Positions 54,301 to 63,804 of a stretch of DNA of 64,000 bases are shown in pieces. Under the pieces are notes generated by a model. That model had not been told where the DNA came from, made no database searches, and worked only from the letters and a program-made list of their open reading frames with translations. Made by a program: the position numbers and the translations under genes. The stretch's first letter is position 1. Every line of letters begins with the position of its first letter. Origin of the DNA: Bacillus methanolicus (GTDB taxonomy: Bacteria; Bacillota; Bacilli; Bacillales; Cytobacillaceae); the NCBI RefSeq assembly GCF_008764295.1, contig NZ_VTQX01000004.1:46057-110056 (forward strand). The letters run 5' to 3'.

Positions 54301-54617
54301 ATAATTACCCCACCACCGCCGCCGTAAATGCGAATATGAGAGGCCCCTTTTTCTTTTAACAGATCGTACATATACTTAAAATACTCAACATGCCCTCCTT
54401 GATAAGAAGACATGGCAATCCCTTGAACATCCTCCTGAATCGCCGCATTGACCACTTCTTCCACAGAACGGTTATGCCCAAGATGAATCACTTCTGCTCC
54501 ACTTGCCTGAAGAATTCGGCGCATAATATTAATTGAGGCATCGTGTCCATCAAACAAGCTGGATGCAGACACAAAACGGATATGATTTTTCGGCTTATAA
54601 ATAGTCTGCGTACTCAT
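51357..54617 (-). CDS. icmF: Fused isobutyryl-CoA mutase (IcmF)
   Basis: 1086 residues with three parts in one chain. An N-terminal cobalamin-binding domain, about 13-140, has Asp23-x-His25 in [15 protein letters not shown] MeaB-like GTPase chaperone, about 200-420, has P-loop 207-214 (GTGGAGKS) and base-recognition NKFE. A C-terminal substrate-binding mutase domain starts at about 560 ([19 protein letters not shown]). IcmF interconverts isobutyryl-CoA and n-butyryl-CoA, and some members act on pivalyl- or isovaleryl-CoA. It lies next to a TetR regulator and acyl-CoA dehydrogenases, which fits breakdown of branched-chain substrates. GGGGGAG lies before the ATG. Confidence 0.93.
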   Translation of the reverse strand: MSTQTIYKPKNHIRFVSASSLFDGHDASINIMRRILQASGAEVIHLGHNRSVEEVVNAAIQEDVQGIAMSSYQGGHVEYFKYMYDLLKEKGASHIRIYGGGGGVIIPREIKELHDYGIARIFSPEDGRKLGLQGMINLMLQECDFPTIAADVSNYINKVSKGDVVATAKLITLAEHQTLEVATATEAAVLEQLKSIDRQAPVLGITGTGGAGKSSLTDELIRRFLNEIPEKKVAILSVDPTKQKTGGALLGDRIRMNSIFSPRVYMRSLATRESKSELSLAIKEAIAVVKAAGYDLIVVETSGIGQGDAGITEICDVSMYVMTSDFGAPSQLEKIDMIDYADLIVINKFERKGSEDALKQVQKQYQRSHMLFEKELDEMPVFGTIASQFNDQGTNALFAALIETINEKMATNWRTSFSKNAKVEKQNIIIPNERRYYLREISDTVRKYHQTAEEQVELARKLFQIEGAQEALKEREENAEVLTALQRLKDEVESKLTPESKNILVNWEATKETYAGEQFVTRIRDKEIVTALRTKSLSGINIPKVALPKYKDYGEIIKWVYKENVPGSFPYTAGVFPFKREGEDPKRQFAGEGTPERTNRRFHYLSKDDAAKRLSTAFDSVTLYGEDPDYRPDIYGKVGESGVSVCTLDDMKKLYKGFDLCHPSTSVSMTINGPAPIILAMFMNTAIQQQVDRKEEELGRPLSEQELEEVKAKTLQTVRGTVQADILKEDQGQNTCIFSTEFALRMMGDIQQYFIDHKVRNYYSVSISGYHIAEAGANPISQLAFTLANGLTYVEYYLSRGMHIDDFAPNLSFFFSNGLDPEYTVIGRVARRIWATVMKNKYGANERSQKLKYHVQTSGRSLHAQEIDFNDIRTTLQALMALHDNCNSLHTNAYDEAITTPTEESVRRAMAIQMIITKEHGLTKNENPLQGSFIVEELTDLVEEAVLQEFERMDDRGGVLGAMETQYQRGKIQEESMFYEMKKHTGELPIIGVNTYLNPNPPSEEELDNMELARASKEEKELQIRNLQEFQKRNEERAEIALKRLKEVAVNGGNIFAELMETVKVASLGQITRSLYEVGGQYRRNM

Positions 54618-54714
54618 CTTTCTCCCCCTTAGTTAGAAAAACGCAGGACGCCTCGGAACACTCAAAACCCGATTGGTCCCTGCGATGATTATTCAAGTCA
54701 CCACTAAAGCCCCT

Positions 54715-55353
54715 TCATGGTGATGAAACTTCTTTGTTCTTAATCCCCTCAAAAATAAGCTTGATTTGGATTTCGATATATTCTTCTAGAGAGTACATCT
54801 TTTGAATATTCCAACGGCGAAACGCCCACATTTGCCCTAATACAACAATATTATGAGACATGAGTTTCACCTGTTCTGCTGACAGGTCCAACTCTCCATT
54901 TTCAACGCAGCGATTAATAATGTCCTCAATGATGAGCGCCATCTCTGCTTCCTTTCTTAACACATATGGAAGAGCATCTTTGGAGAGAGATTTCGCCTCC
55001 TGATACATGACGAGCACTTCATCTTGAAGATCGTCTACCACTCTAAAGTAATTGCCAATGCCTAGCTTAAGACTAGCCAGAGTACCGCGTTTTGTATCAA
55101 TATCCTTTTGTAAGCGGTTGTGTACCTCATCATAAATACTGTCACACACTAAATACAGGACATCTTCCTTCGAACGAATATATTCGTATAACGTTCCAAT
55201 GCTAAACCCAGCTGCTTTCGCAATCTCTCTTGTTGTTGTTCGGTGGAATCCCTTTTCTTTAAAAAGCGTGACAGCCCCTTTAATCATTTGATTTCTCCTT
55301 TTTATGACAAGACGCTCATCTTTTACAGATGCATGAACCTCACGCTTTTTCAT
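54715..55353 (-). CDS. TetR-family repressor, probable FadR-like regulator
   Basis: 212 residues. The N-terminal DNA-binding domain (GAVTLFKEKGFHRTTTREIA, KAAGFSIGTLYEYIRSKEDV) is typical TetR with the helix-turn-helix at about 40-62. The C-terminal ligand domain (about 75-205) resembles TetR_C_33-type FadR domains that bind acyl-CoA. It is encoded inside the icmF-acdA-mmg cluster, and palindromes of the FadR type precede mmgA and fadF. It probably represses the cluster until long-chain acyl-CoA accumulates (inference). Confidence 0.85.
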   Translation of the reverse strand: MKKREVHASVKDERLVIKRRNQMIKGAVTLFKEKGFHRTTTREIAKAAGFSIGTLYEYIRSKEDVLYLVCDSIYDEVHNRLQKDIDTKRGTLASLKLGIGNYFRVVDDLQDEVLVMYQEAKSLSKDALPYVLRKEAEMALIIEDIINRCVENGELDLSAEQVKLMSHNIVVLGQMWAFRRWNIQKMYSLEEYIEIQIKLIFEGIKNKEVSSP

Positions 55354-55387
55354 TCATGATATCCCCCCTCCTTTTTTCAGGAGAACT

Positions 55388-56527
55388 TTATTTCGTTATC
55401 ATCCTTGAAATAACAAGACGTTGAATTTCCTGTGTTCCTTCATAAATTTGCGTAATTTTCGCATCGCGCATAAACCGTTCAACTGGATAATCTTTCGTAT
55501 AGCCGTAGCCGCCGAAAATTTGAACTGCTTCTGTTGTCACGTTCATCGCTGTATCCCCCGCAAATAGCTTTGACATTGCCGATTCCTTCCCATATGGGAG
55601 CCCTTCCGATTCAAGCCATGCCGCTTGATAGGTTAATAGTCGAGCCGCTTCAATATTCGTAGCCATATCTGCTAATTTAAAACCGATCCCTTGGTTGGCA
55701 ACGATTGGTTTGCCAAATTGATGACGTTCCTTTGCATAACTAGTCGCTGCATCCAATGCCCCTTGAGCAATTCCAACTGCTTGGGCAGCAATTCCATTAC
55801 GCCCACCATCTAATGTCATCATCGCGATTTTAAAGCCTTCGCCAACGTGACCTAGAACATTTTCCACCGGCACTCGGCAGTCTTCAAAGATGATCTCCGT
55901 CGTTGGTGATGAACGAATCCCAAGTTTTTTCTCCTTTTTGCCAACCGAAAAACCTGGAAAACCACTTTCGACAATAAACGCTGTCGTTCCCCTAGTCTTT
56001 TGAGCTGGATCGGTTAAGGCAAAAACGACATAAATGTCTGCTATTCCGCCATTTGTAATAAAAATTTTCGAGCCATTTAAAACATAATGATCACCTTCAA
56101 GGCGCGCTGTTGTCTTCATTCCACCTGCATCTGATCCGCTTCCTGGCTCTGTTAATCCGTAAGCACCGATTTTTTCCCCTACAGCCATCGGGCGCAAATA
56201 TTTTTGTTTCTGTTCCTCACTGCCGAACTTATAGATTGGCCAACCAGCTAAGGAGGTATGGGCTGAGAGAGTTACACCAATTGATGCATCAACTCGGGAC
56301 AATTCTTCAACTGCAATACAATACGCTAAATAATCACTGCCAATTCCTCCATACTCTTCCGGCCAAGGAATACCTGTTAATCCGAGCTCTGCCATTTGTG
56401 TGAAAATTTCTCGATCGAAACGTTCTTCTTCATCCCGTTCAGCAGCAGTTGGGGCAACTTCATTGTTTGCAAAGTCTCTTACCATTTTACGAATCATTTC
56501 ATGTTCTTCGGATAATTGGAATCTCAT
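55388..56527 (-). CDS. acdA: Acyl-CoA dehydrogenase (AcdA-like)
   Basis: 379-residue FAD enzyme for the first oxidation of beta-oxidation. Active-site Glu363 lies in [16 protein letters not shown] and substrate motifs are [31 protein letters not shown] and [20 protein letters not shown]. In B. subtilis acdA lies between fadF and rpoE, as here. It is about as related to its neighbour mmgC as paralogues usually are; chain-length preference is not evident. Confidence 0.9.
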   Translation of the reverse strand: MRFQLSEEHEMIRKMVRDFANNEVAPTAAERDEEERFDREIFTQMAELGLTGIPWPEEYGGIGSDYLAYCIAVEELSRVDASIGVTLSAHTSLAGWPIYKFGSEEQKQKYLRPMAVGEKIGAYGLTEPGSGSDAGGMKTTARLEGDHYVLNGSKIFITNGGIADIYVVFALTDPAQKTRGTTAFIVESGFPGFSVGKKEKKLGIRSSPTTEIIFEDCRVPVENVLGHVGEGFKIAMMTLDGGRNGIAAQAVGIAQGALDAATSYAKERHQFGKPIVANQGIGFKLADMATNIEAARLLTYQAAWLESEGLPYGKESAMSKLFAGDTAMNVTTEAVQIFGGYGYTKDYPVERFMRDAKITQIYEGTQEIQRLVISRMITK

Positions 56528-56543
56528 TTTGCTCCCTCTTTCT

Positions 56544-57674
56544 TTATAGATTCTTGCTAATCACGATGCGCTGAATCTCGCTTGTTCCTTCATAAATCTC
56601 CGTTACCTTTGCATCGCGGAAATAACGCTCAACTGGATAATCCTTTGTATATCCGTAGCCACCGAACACTTGAATCGCCTCTGTTGTTACGGCAACCACC
56701 GTTTTCGAAGCAAAAAGCTTAGCCATGGATGCTTCTTTTCCACATTTCAATCCATTTGCTTTCAAATCAGCCGCTCGGTAGATTAATAGTTTTGCTGCTT
56801 CAATTTGTGTAGCCATATCAGCAAGTTTAAAGGCTATCCCTTGCTGAGTGGCGATTGGCTTGCCAAATTGATGGCGCTCTTTTGCATACTTCGTCGCTGC
56901 TTCAAATGCGGCCTCTGCAATGCCAAGTGCCTGAGCAGCAATCCCAATTCTGCCAACTTCTAAATTCCCCATCGCAATTTTAAAGCCGTGGTCTTCCTCG
57001 CCAAGGAGATTCTCCCTCGCTACCTTCATGTCTTCAAATGTTAACTGAACGGTCCTCGATCCATGCAGGCCCATTTTATGCTCATCTTTTCCGACAATAA
57101 GCCCTGGAGTATCTTTTTCCACAATAAAAGCGGAAATTCCCCTTGCACCTGCCGCCGGTCTTGTCGAAGCAAAGACGATGTAGATGTCAGCCTCCCCACC
57201 GTTCGTAATAAACACTTTTGAACCGTTTAATATATAGTGCTCACCGTCTAATACCGCCTTTGTCTTTATACTCCCTGCATCTGAGCCCGAGCTTGGTTCC
57301 GTTAGGCAAAATGCTCCTAAATATTCACCAGAAGCAAGCTTTGGAACATATTTTTTCTTTTGCTCCTCATTTCCAAAATATAGAATTGGATTCGTCCCAA
57401 CGGATGTATGGACAGATAAAATGACGCCAACAGTCGCACTTACCTTAGAAATTTCATGGATTGCTAGTATATAAGAAATAAAGTCCATTTCCGCTCCGCC
57501 ATATTTTGCTGGGACAGGAATTCCCATTAATCCAAGCTCTCCCATTCGCTTGACAATGCTGCGTGGAAATTCACCTTGTTCCATCCTCTCAATAAATGGG
57601 GCAATCTCTTTCTGCGCAAAGTCCTGAACCATTTTTCGCATCATTTCCTGTTCGTCTGTTAATCGCAAATTCAT
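56544..57674 (-). CDS. mmgC: Acyl-CoA dehydrogenase (MmgC-like)
   Basis: 376 residues, tandem paralogue of the following acdA gene, 16 bases from it. Glu362 ([13 protein letters not shown]) is the catalytic base; [18 protein letters not shown] and [18 protein letters not shown] are conserved. With mmgA and mmgB it forms the order found in the B. subtilis mother-cell operon mmgABC. Which of the two dehydrogenases is the true mmgC is inferred from position. GGGGGAG precedes the ATG. Confidence 0.85.
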   Translation of the reverse strand: MNLRLTDEQEMMRKMVQDFAQKEIAPFIERMEQGEFPRSIVKRMGELGLMGIPVPAKYGGAEMDFISYILAIHEISKVSATVGVILSVHTSVGTNPILYFGNEEQKKKYVPKLASGEYLGAFCLTEPSSGSDAGSIKTKAVLDGEHYILNGSKVFITNGGEADIYIVFASTRPAAGARGISAFIVEKDTPGLIVGKDEHKMGLHGSRTVQLTFEDMKVARENLLGEEDHGFKIAMGNLEVGRIGIAAQALGIAEAAFEAATKYAKERHQFGKPIATQQGIAFKLADMATQIEAAKLLIYRAADLKANGLKCGKEASMAKLFASKTVVAVTTEAIQVFGGYGYTKDYPVERYFRDAKVTEIYEGTSEIQRIVISKNL

Positions 57675-57698
57675 ACTTCTCCCCCTTTCTTGATATTA

Positions 57699-57815
57699 AT
57701 TCCGGAAAAATTGGTGTTAATTCCGGAAAAATTGATGTTAATTCCGGAAATTTTAACTTTGATTCCGGAAAAATGCGTGCGAATTCCGGAAATTCCAGTG
57801 TTAATTCCGGAAAAA
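57699..57815. repeat. Phased tandem array C, TTCCGGAA palindrome, 21-bp period
   Basis: TTCCGG starts at 57700, 57721, 57742, 57763, 57784 and 57805: six copies exactly 21 bases apart. In each copy the core is the 8-base palindrome TTCCGGAA, usually AATTCCGGAAAAAT; the spacer half varies. It fills the mmgB-mmgC gap. As 21 is a multiple of three, several frames read as heptad peptides, which I regard as non-coding. Confidence 0.92.
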
Positions 57816-57822
57816 TTCATTT

Positions 57823-58674
57823 TTATGCATATTCGTAAAACCCTCGTCCAGACTTCTTACCAAGCCAACCTGCCTTGACGTATTTGCGCAGCAGCGGACA
57901 TGGGCGATATTTATCATCACCAAAACCTTCATGAAGCGTTTCCATAATGTAGAGACATGTATCCAATCCGATAAAATCGGCGAGTGTTAACGGACCCATT
58001 GGATGATTCATACCGAGCTTCATCACTTCATCAATCGCTTCTTTTGTAGCGACACCCTCATACAGGGTATAGATCGCTTCATTAATCATCGGCATTAAAA
58101 TTCGATTGGAAACAAATCCAGGGAAATCATTTACTTCCACCGGAACTTTATTTAACTTTTGGGTAATATCTTCAATCGTATCGTACACTTCGTCTGCCGT
58201 TGCAAGTCCGCGAATAATCTCAACGAGCTTCATAACCGGAACAGGATTCATAAAATGCATTCCTATCACTTTTTCCGGCCGTGACGTAGCGGCAGCGATC
58301 TCTGTAATTGGCAAGGAGGAGGTATTGCTTGCTAAAATGGCGTGAGCAGGTGCGAATTGATCGAGCTCCTTAAAAAGGCTCGCTTTTATGTCCATATTTT
58401 CCACCGCCGCCTCAATGACCAAATCGACAGCACCGGCATTACGGAGCTCGGTGGATGGCGTGATGTTTGCTAAAATGGTCTCTAGCTCAGCCTCAGTCAT
58501 TCTTTCTTTCGCAACCTGTCTCGCCAAATTTTTCTTAATTACATTTAGCCCCTTCTCCACAAATTCCGTCTTCAAATCATGCAATCGCACTTTGAATCCG
58601 GCCTGAGCGCATACTTGAGCAATACCTGAACCCATTTGCCCTGCACCAATCACCATTATTTTATCTATATTCAT
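57823..58674 (-). CDS. mmgB: 3-hydroxybutyryl-CoA dehydrogenase
   Basis: 283 residues. NAD-binding [18 protein letters not shown] at the N-terminus, catalytic residues in [13 protein letters not shown] and [17 protein letters not shown], and the C-terminal domain [19 protein letters not shown]. It oxidises 3-hydroxyacyl-CoA, the third step of beta-oxidation. The start overlaps the mmgA stop (TAATG). The gene stops eight bases after the end of repeat array C on this strand. Confidence 0.93.
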   Translation of the reverse strand: MNIDKIMVIGAGQMGSGIAQVCAQAGFKVRLHDLKTEFVEKGLNVIKKNLARQVAKERMTEAELETILANITPSTELRNAGAVDLVIEAAVENMDIKASLFKELDQFAPAHAILASNTSSLPITEIAAATSRPEKVIGMHFMNPVPVMKLVEIIRGLATADEVYDTIEDITQKLNKVPVEVNDFPGFVSNRILMPMINEAIYTLYEGVATKEAIDEVMKLGMNHPMGPLTLADFIGLDTCLYIMETLHEGFGDDKYRPCPLLRKYVKAGWLGKKSGRGFYEYA

Positions 58675-59867
58675 TACGCTTCCCCCTTTGGCACTTCAAT
58701 CATAATGGCATCCCCTTGACCACCGCCGGAACAAATAGCAGCAACTCCAATACCGCCTCCACGACGCTTCAATTCATGCATAAGCGTAACAATGATTCTT
58801 GCACCACTTGCACCAATCGGATGTCCTAAAGCGACCGCACCACCATTTACATTGACCTTTTCTGGATTTAACTTGGCGATCTGACTGCTGGCAAGGGCGA
58901 CCGCAGCAAAAGCTTCATTAATTTCAAATAGCTCGATTTCCTCAACGTTCTTCCCCGTCCTTGCCAAAAGCTCATTAATGACCATTCCAGGGGTTTTCGG
59001 AAAATCTTTCGCTTCAACCGCAACTGCTGCCTGCCCAATAATGTAGGCTTCCACCGTTCTTCCTTCTCTCAGCGCTCTTTCTTCACTCATGAGCACGAGG
59101 GCAGCGGCTCCATCATTTACGCCTGGGGCATTCCCCGCCGTAATCGTTCCATCAGCACCAAATACAGGCGGCAATTTCGCCAACCGTTCAAGCGATGTAT
59201 CTCTTCTTGGCGCCTCATCTACAGAAACCGTCACCGCTGGCCCTTTCCTTTGCGGCACTTCAACCGCAATGATTTCTTCAGAAAGTTTTCCTGATTCGAT
59301 CGCCGCTAATGCGAGCTGATGGCTGCGCAAAGCCCACTGATCCTGTGCTTCCCGATTAATGGACAGCTCCTCGGCAACCCCATTTCCGTATGTCCCCATA
59401 TGGACACCTGTAAAGCTGCACGTTAACCCGTCATGTACCATTAAATCCTTTACAACGGAATCTCCCATTTTCAGACCAAAACGAACATTTGGTAAAAAAT
59501 ACGGGGCATTGCTCATCGATTCCATCCCACCGGCTACGATCACTTCCTCATCCCCTGCGCGAATAATTTGATCTGCCAAAGTGACACTTCTCATCCCGGA
59601 TGCACAAACTTTATTAATCGTCTCTGTTTTCACACCCCAAGGGAGACCAGCTTTTTTGGCCGCCTGCCGCGACGGGATTTGCCCCTGGCCACCTTGCAGA
59701 ACATTTCCTAAAATGATTTCCTGCACTGCTTCCCCCTTCACTTGCGCCCGTTCCAAAGCTGCTTTAACGGCAAGTCCCCCTAAATCTGAAGCTGTAAGAC
59801 TGCTTAATGCTCCTCCTGATTTGCCAAAAGGCGTTCTTACCCCGCTGAGAATGACTGTTTTTCCCAT
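58674..59867 (-). CDS. mmgA: Acetyl-CoA C-acetyltransferase (thiolase)
   Basis: 397-residue thiolase. Acyl-carrying Cys88 ([12 protein letters not shown]), His in [11 protein letters not shown], and the second active-site Cys379 ([11 protein letters not shown]) are present. It performs the last step of beta-oxidation or the reverse condensation of two acetyl-CoA. First gene of the mmgA-mmgB-mmgC-acdA-tetR-icmF run, with GGAGAG before the ATG and an 18-bp FadR-like operator about 80 bases upstream. Confidence 0.95.
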   Translation of the reverse strand: MGKTVILSGVRTPFGKSGGALSSLTASDLGGLAVKAALERAQVKGEAVQEIILGNVLQGGQGQIPSRQAAKKAGLPWGVKTETINKVCASGMRSVTLADQIIRAGDEEVIVAGGMESMSNAPYFLPNVRFGLKMGDSVVKDLMVHDGLTCSFTGVHMGTYGNGVAEELSINREAQDQWALRSHQLALAAIESGKLSEEIIAVEVPQRKGPAVTVSVDEAPRRDTSLERLAKLPPVFGADGTITAGNAPGVNDGAAALVLMSEERALREGRTVEAYIIGQAAVAVEAKDFPKTPGMVINELLARTGKNVEEIELFEINEAFAAVALASSQIAKLNPEKVNVNGGAVALGHPIGASGARIIVTLMHELKRRGGGIGVAAICSGGGQGDAIMIEVPKGEA

Positions 59868-59945
59868 CCTAAACTCTCCTTTTCTATTAAATTTTTAAGT
59901 GGAATTCATAAGATGTGCTTGATCTTGGTAGGTTTTAAACTTGAC

Positions 59946-59963
59946 TGACTGAACGCTCGCTCG
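59946..59963. promoter_or_regulatory. FadR-like operator before mmgA
   Basis: TGACTGAACGCTCGCTCG matches the fadF operator (62420-62437, reverse complement) at 15 of 18 positions and keeps the palindromic layout TGAxTGA-N-TCAxTCA in part. No good promoter is seen around it. The rest of the 291-base gap 59868-60158 shows only the fadF terminator. Confidence 0.6.
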
Positions 59964-60104
59964 AAGTTAAATATGAAGAAATGGAAACTTTTCGTTTCCA
60001 TACTGCCTCGTAGATTATGAAAACGCTTTATTTACTGCTCATTTTACAGTAATTACTGAAAAATTTGAATACGTTTTTAAAAAATCAAAAATTCGGAATG
60101 ATTA

Positions 60105-60150
60105 CTCCAAAAAAAATTTGGCATTTCCAGCGAGCTGCTAACTCGCTGGA
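60105..60150 (-). terminator. Intrinsic terminator after fadF
   Basis: TCCAGCGAG (60126-60134) pairs with CTCGCTGGA (60142-60150), and a run of T follows about 10 bases later on the minus strand. Confidence 0.75.
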
Positions 60151-60158
60151 GCCATTCT

Positions 60159-62270
60159 TTACGAGGCCAATTCTGCAGCCTCCCCACAAACTGCTTTTTC
60201 TAAAAGTTCTGCAACATCATATGTGGAAACTTGATCTTCAACTTCTTTCGCCTTTGTACCATCAGAAAGCATTGTTAGGCAATATGGACATCCAGAGCTA
60301 ATGACAGTCGGATTGACCTCTAATGCCTGCTCTGTGCGGGCAACATTAATGCGGTGCCCGGTCTCCTCTTCCATCCACATCAGACCTCCACCAGCTCCAC
60401 AGCACATCCCCGTATCACGGTTCCGTTCCATTTCCACAAGTTTCACTCCTGAAATCGCTTTAAGAATCTCACGTGGCGGATCATAGACTTCATTGTAGCG
60501 CCCTAAATAACAAGAATCATGGAAAGTAATGGTTTCATTGACCGCATATTTTGGTTTTAAGCGTCCATCTTTTACGAGCTGATAAAGAACCTCTGTATGA
60601 TGGTATACTTCCGCTTCCAGTCCGAAATCAGGGTACTCATTTTTAAATATATTGTATGCATGCGGATCAATTGTCACGATCTTTTTCACATCATTTTTTT
60701 CAAATTCAGCAATATTATTAGCAGCAAGCTCCTGGAAGACAAACTCATTTCCAAGGCGGCGGGCCGTATCGCCAGAATTCTTTTCTTTATTCCCAAGAAT
60801 GGCAAATTTCACCCCTGCCTCATTTAATAATTTGGCAAATGATAAGGCAATTTTTTGACTACGATTATCATAAGAACCCATAGAACCTACCCAGAAGAGA
60901 TATTCGAATTCTTCTCCTGCTTTTTTCATTTCTTTCACCGTTTTTACTTCTACATCTTCTCTAGCATCACGCCAATTTTCACGTTCTTTCCGATTTAAGC
61001 CCCATGGATTTCCTTGACGCTCAATATTTTGCATCGCACGCTGTGCGTCCGCATCCATTTTTCCTTCCGTTAACACTAAGTAACGGCGAAGGTCGATAAT
61101 TTTTTCTACATGCTCATTCATAACAGGGCATTGGTCCTCACAATTTCGGCAAGTTGTACAAGCCCAGATCTCCTCTTCGGTTATCACCTCGCCTATTAAG
61201 CTCGGACTGTAAGCAAGGGCCGCAGCACTCTCCTCAACACCTTTTCCTGCACCAGCAAGAGCAAGCTGGTTCCCTTGTGTTTTTGCAAAAGCAAAGGTCG
61301 GAACCCATGGCTGTTTCGACGTTACAGCCGCACCGTGATTTGTTAAGTGATCGCGGAGCTTTAAAATAAGATCCATCGGTGAAAGCATTTTTCCCGTACC
61401 GGTCGCCGGGCACATATTTGTACAGCGTCCACACTCTACGCAAGCATATAAATCCACTAATTGAAGCTGTGTAAAATCCTCAATTTTCCCTACGCCAAAC
61501 GTTTCTTGCGTTTCATCTTCAAAATCAATCTTTCTTAATTTGCCTGGTTTTTCAAGGCGATTTAAATAGACATTTGCTGGACCCGCAATTAAATGAGCAT
61601 GCTTTCCTTGCGGCACATAGACGAGGAAAGTCAATAAGAACAGTAAATGGATCCACCAAGCGACATAAAAGATGGCGATAGAAGCGGTCTCACCCATACC
61701 CGAAAATGCCGTCGCAATGAGAGAAGCAACAGGTTCTGTCCAAGTTGCCTCATGTCCATGCCAGATCATACTCATACCATTCCCCAGCAGCACTGAAAGC
61801 ATTAAACCGCCAATAAAAATCAATACCAATCCTGACTTAAAACCCCTTTTCAGCCGAACAAGCTTTTCAATATAACGTCTATGGAAAGCCCATACAACCG
61901 CCACTAAAATGATTAAAGTAACAATTTCCTGGAAGAAAGTAAAGCCGCCGTAAAGGGGGCCAAATGGTAAATGGGCACCAGGATAAATCCCTTTAATAAT
62001 GAAATCAATCGCTCCAAATTGCACAAGGATAAAACCGTAAAAGAACATCACATGAATGATTCCGCTTTTTTTGTCCTTGAGAAGCTTTTTTTGCCCGAAC
62101 ACCATTACCCATATTTTGTTCATCCGCTCTTTCACATTGTGATCAAACTCTTCTTTTTTCCCGAGCTTAATGTAATCGATCCTTGTTTTCACAACATACA
62201 CAAAAAGGCTCACTCCGTAAGCGATTACAAAAAGGGTTGCAATAAGATTGATCCATAATAGTCCATTCAT
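60159..62270 (-). CDS. fadF: FadF-like iron-sulfur membrane oxidoreductase
   Basis: 703 residues. Five or six membrane helices fill residues 1-235. Two ferredoxin motifs follow, CVECGRCTNMCP at about 285 and CTTCRNCEDQCP at about 385. Two CCG domains (heterodisulfide-reductase type) end the protein: DSCYLGRYN, TGMCCGAGGG and SGCPYCLTML. This is B. subtilis FadF (YwjF), part of the FadR regulon; it probably passes electrons from ETF and acyl-CoA dehydrogenases to quinone (inference from family). The ATG has GGAG 13 bases upstream. It is divergent from clsB. Confidence 0.93.
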   Translation of the reverse strand: MNGLLWINLIATLFVIAYGVSLFVYVVKTRIDYIKLGKKEEFDHNVKERMNKIWVMVFGQKKLLKDKKSGIIHVMFFYGFILVQFGAIDFIIKGIYPGAHLPFGPLYGGFTFFQEIVTLIILVAVVWAFHRRYIEKLVRLKRGFKSGLVLIFIGGLMLSVLLGNGMSMIWHGHEATWTEPVASLIATAFSGMGETASIAIFYVAWWIHLLFLLTFLVYVPQGKHAHLIAGPANVYLNRLEKPGKLRKIDFEDETQETFGVGKIEDFTQLQLVDLYACVECGRCTNMCPATGTGKMLSPMDLILKLRDHLTNHGAAVTSKQPWVPTFAFAKTQGNQLALAGAGKGVEESAAALAYSPSLIGEVITEEEIWACTTCRNCEDQCPVMNEHVEKIIDLRRYLVLTEGKMDADAQRAMQNIERQGNPWGLNRKERENWRDAREDVEVKTVKEMKKAGEEFEYLFWVGSMGSYDNRSQKIALSFAKLLNEAGVKFAILGNKEKNSGDTARRLGNEFVFQELAANNIAEFEKNDVKKIVTIDPHAYNIFKNEYPDFGLEAEVYHHTEVLYQLVKDGRLKPKYAVNETITFHDSCYLGRYNEVYDPPREILKAISGVKLVEMERNRDTGMCCGAGGGLMWMEEETGHRINVARTEQALEVNPTVISSGCPYCLTMLSDGTKAKEVEDQVSTYDVAELLEKAVCGEAAELAS

Positions 62271-62410
62271 CTGAAATGAAACGCTCCTTTCTTTATTCGA
62301 ATATGGTTTGAGTGAGGAAAATTTTAATAACAGAGCCCTTCACAATCGAAGCTTTTTCCATGAAGTGAAATGGTCCTAACATGTAAAATTTTCAGAATTT
62401 ATATAATTCT

Positions 62411-62438
62411 ATTATATAATGAATGAGCGTTCAGTCAA
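62411..62438 (-). promoter_or_regulatory. fadF promoter overlapped by FadR-like operator
   Basis: Minus strand: TTGACT (62433-62438), a 16-base spacer, TATAAT (62411-62416). The palindrome TGAATGAGCGTTCAGTCA (62420-62437) covers the spacer and the -35 box. It fits the FadR consensus TGAATGA-N4-TCATTCA-type, so bound repressor would exclude RNA polymerase. Confidence 0.8.
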
Positions 62439-62531
62439 TATTTTCTTTTTAAATCTGACTTGAAAAACCGTTATAGAAGGTATTATTTCGGGGACAATAT
62501 GATTACCTATCAGATAAAGGAGCGGATAGCA

Positions 62532-63734
62532 TTGAAAATCCTAATTTGTATTTTAATTGCTATCTTTGTCATTGGTGCCTTTTTGACCTTTGATTATAAA
62601 TTGGGAAGAAAAAAGCAATTGCCGACGATTAAAAGCAATGCCTTTCCGTTCCGTGAAAGCAATCTTGAAATCTTCACTCATGGGACTGACCTATTTGATC
62701 GTATGTTTGATGATTTTCATCATGCCAAAAAACATATCCATGTCCTATTTTATATTTGCAATGATGATCAGTTCGGAAATGAGTTTCTTTCTCTTCTGAA
62801 AAAGAAAGCTGAGGAAGGGGTCGAGGTCAGGCTTTTGCTCGATTGGGCTGGGAGCCTAAAAGTTTCAAGAAAAATGATTAAGGAATTGCAAAGTGCTGGA
62901 GCTGAGTTTGCTTTCTCCAACGTACCAACATTTCCTTTTTATTTTTATTCTTCACAAGTGCGCAATCATCGCAAAATTGCCGTGATCGATGGAGAGACTG
63001 GCTATATTGGTGGCTACAATGTCGGCAATGAATACATTGACCTAGATCCGAAGCTTAGCCCTTGGCGCGATTATCACCTTAAGATTACTGCCGAGGGCGT
63101 TCTCGATTTACAACAGCAATTCCTTCTTGATTGGCAGGAAGCAACAAAGACCAATTTATTGCAGAACAAAATTTATTTTCCGCCATTAGAAAAAGGCAAA
63201 AGCCGACATAAAACCATCTCAACAGAAGGATTTATTTTAGAAGACACTTTTTCAACGCTGATCCAGCAAGCGAAAAAGTCGATCACTATTGGGAGCCCTT
63301 ATTTTATTCCAAGTAAAAGAATTCTCGACGAGCTTCTTGATGCACTGAATCGAGGGGTAGAATTAACCATCATCGTCCCCTATGTATCCGATCATATGCT
63401 TGTTAAAGAAGCGTCCTTTCCACACCTGAGAGCCATCATCGCTGGCGGCGCCAATGTATACCAATTTAAAAACGGCTTTTACCATGCCAAGATCCTGTTA
63501 TTTGACGATCAAATTTGTGACCTCGGTACAGCTAATTTTGATAATCGTAGCTTCTTTCTTAATCACGAAATTAACTGCTATATTTACGACCCGCAAGTGA
63601 TTAAAGAAGTCAAACTTATTTTAGAGAAAGATTTAAAAGATTCTGTGAAGCTATCATTAAAGGATTTAAACTCCCTTAGTCTCTTCTCGCGTATTAAAGA
63701 AGGAGTTGCAAAATCGATCTCCCATTTCTTATAA
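62532..63734 (+). CDS. clsB: Cardiolipin synthase (YwjE/ClsB type)
   Basis: 400 residues from a TTG at 62532-62534, nine bases after AAAGGAG; this puts the single membrane helix (LKILICILIAIFVIGAFLTF) at the very N-terminus. An ATG at 62499 and a TTG at 62460 are weaker alternatives. Two phospholipase D (HKD) motifs are present: NHRKIAVIDGETGYIGGYN at about 165 and YHAKILLFDDQICDLGTANF at about 340. It joins two phosphatidylglycerol molecules to make cardiolipin. It is divergent from fadF, as ywjE is in B. subtilis. Confidence 0.92.
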   Translation: MKILICILIAIFVIGAFLTFDYKLGRKKQLPTIKSNAFPFRESNLEIFTHGTDLFDRMFDDFHHAKKHIHVLFYICNDDQFGNEFLSLLKKKAEEGVEVRLLLDWAGSLKVSRKMIKELQSAGAEFAFSNVPTFPFYFYSSQVRNHRKIAVIDGETGYIGGYNVGNEYIDLDPKLSPWRDYHLKITAEGVLDLQQQFLLDWQEATKTNLLQNKIYFPPLEKGKSRHKTISTEGFILEDTFSTLIQQAKKSITIGSPYFIPSKRILDELLDALNRGVELTIIVPYVSDHMLVKEASFPHLRAIIAGGANVYQFKNGFYHAKILLFDDQICDLGTANFDNRSFFLNHEINCYIYDPQVIKEVKLILEKDLKDSVKLSLKDLNSLSLFSRIKEGVAKSISHFL

Positions 63735-63754
63735 GACTTCGTTTAAAGTCATTG

Positions 63755-63785
63755 GGTACAGACAATAATCAGTTTGTACCTTTTT
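63755..63785 (+). terminator. Intrinsic terminator after clsB
   Basis: GGTACAGAC (63755-63763) pairs with GTTTGTACC (63772-63780) with one G-U pair, then TTTTT. Confidence 0.88.
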
Positions 63786-63804
63786 GAGGTTTTATTTGAG
63801 AAGC

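Noticed and set aside
57596..57878. Plus-strand frames with heptad peptides (NSGKIDV or LIPEKLV types) over array C
   Set aside because: A 21-bp repeat keeps any frame open and yields 7-residue repeats. The frames start inside mmgC antisense and lack ribosome sites.
62460..62531. Upstream TTG or ATG start for clsB adding 11-24 residues
   Set aside because: The TTG at 62532 has the best ribosome site (AAAGGAG, nine bases) and places the membrane helix at the N-terminus as in YwjE; the ATG at 62499 remains possible.
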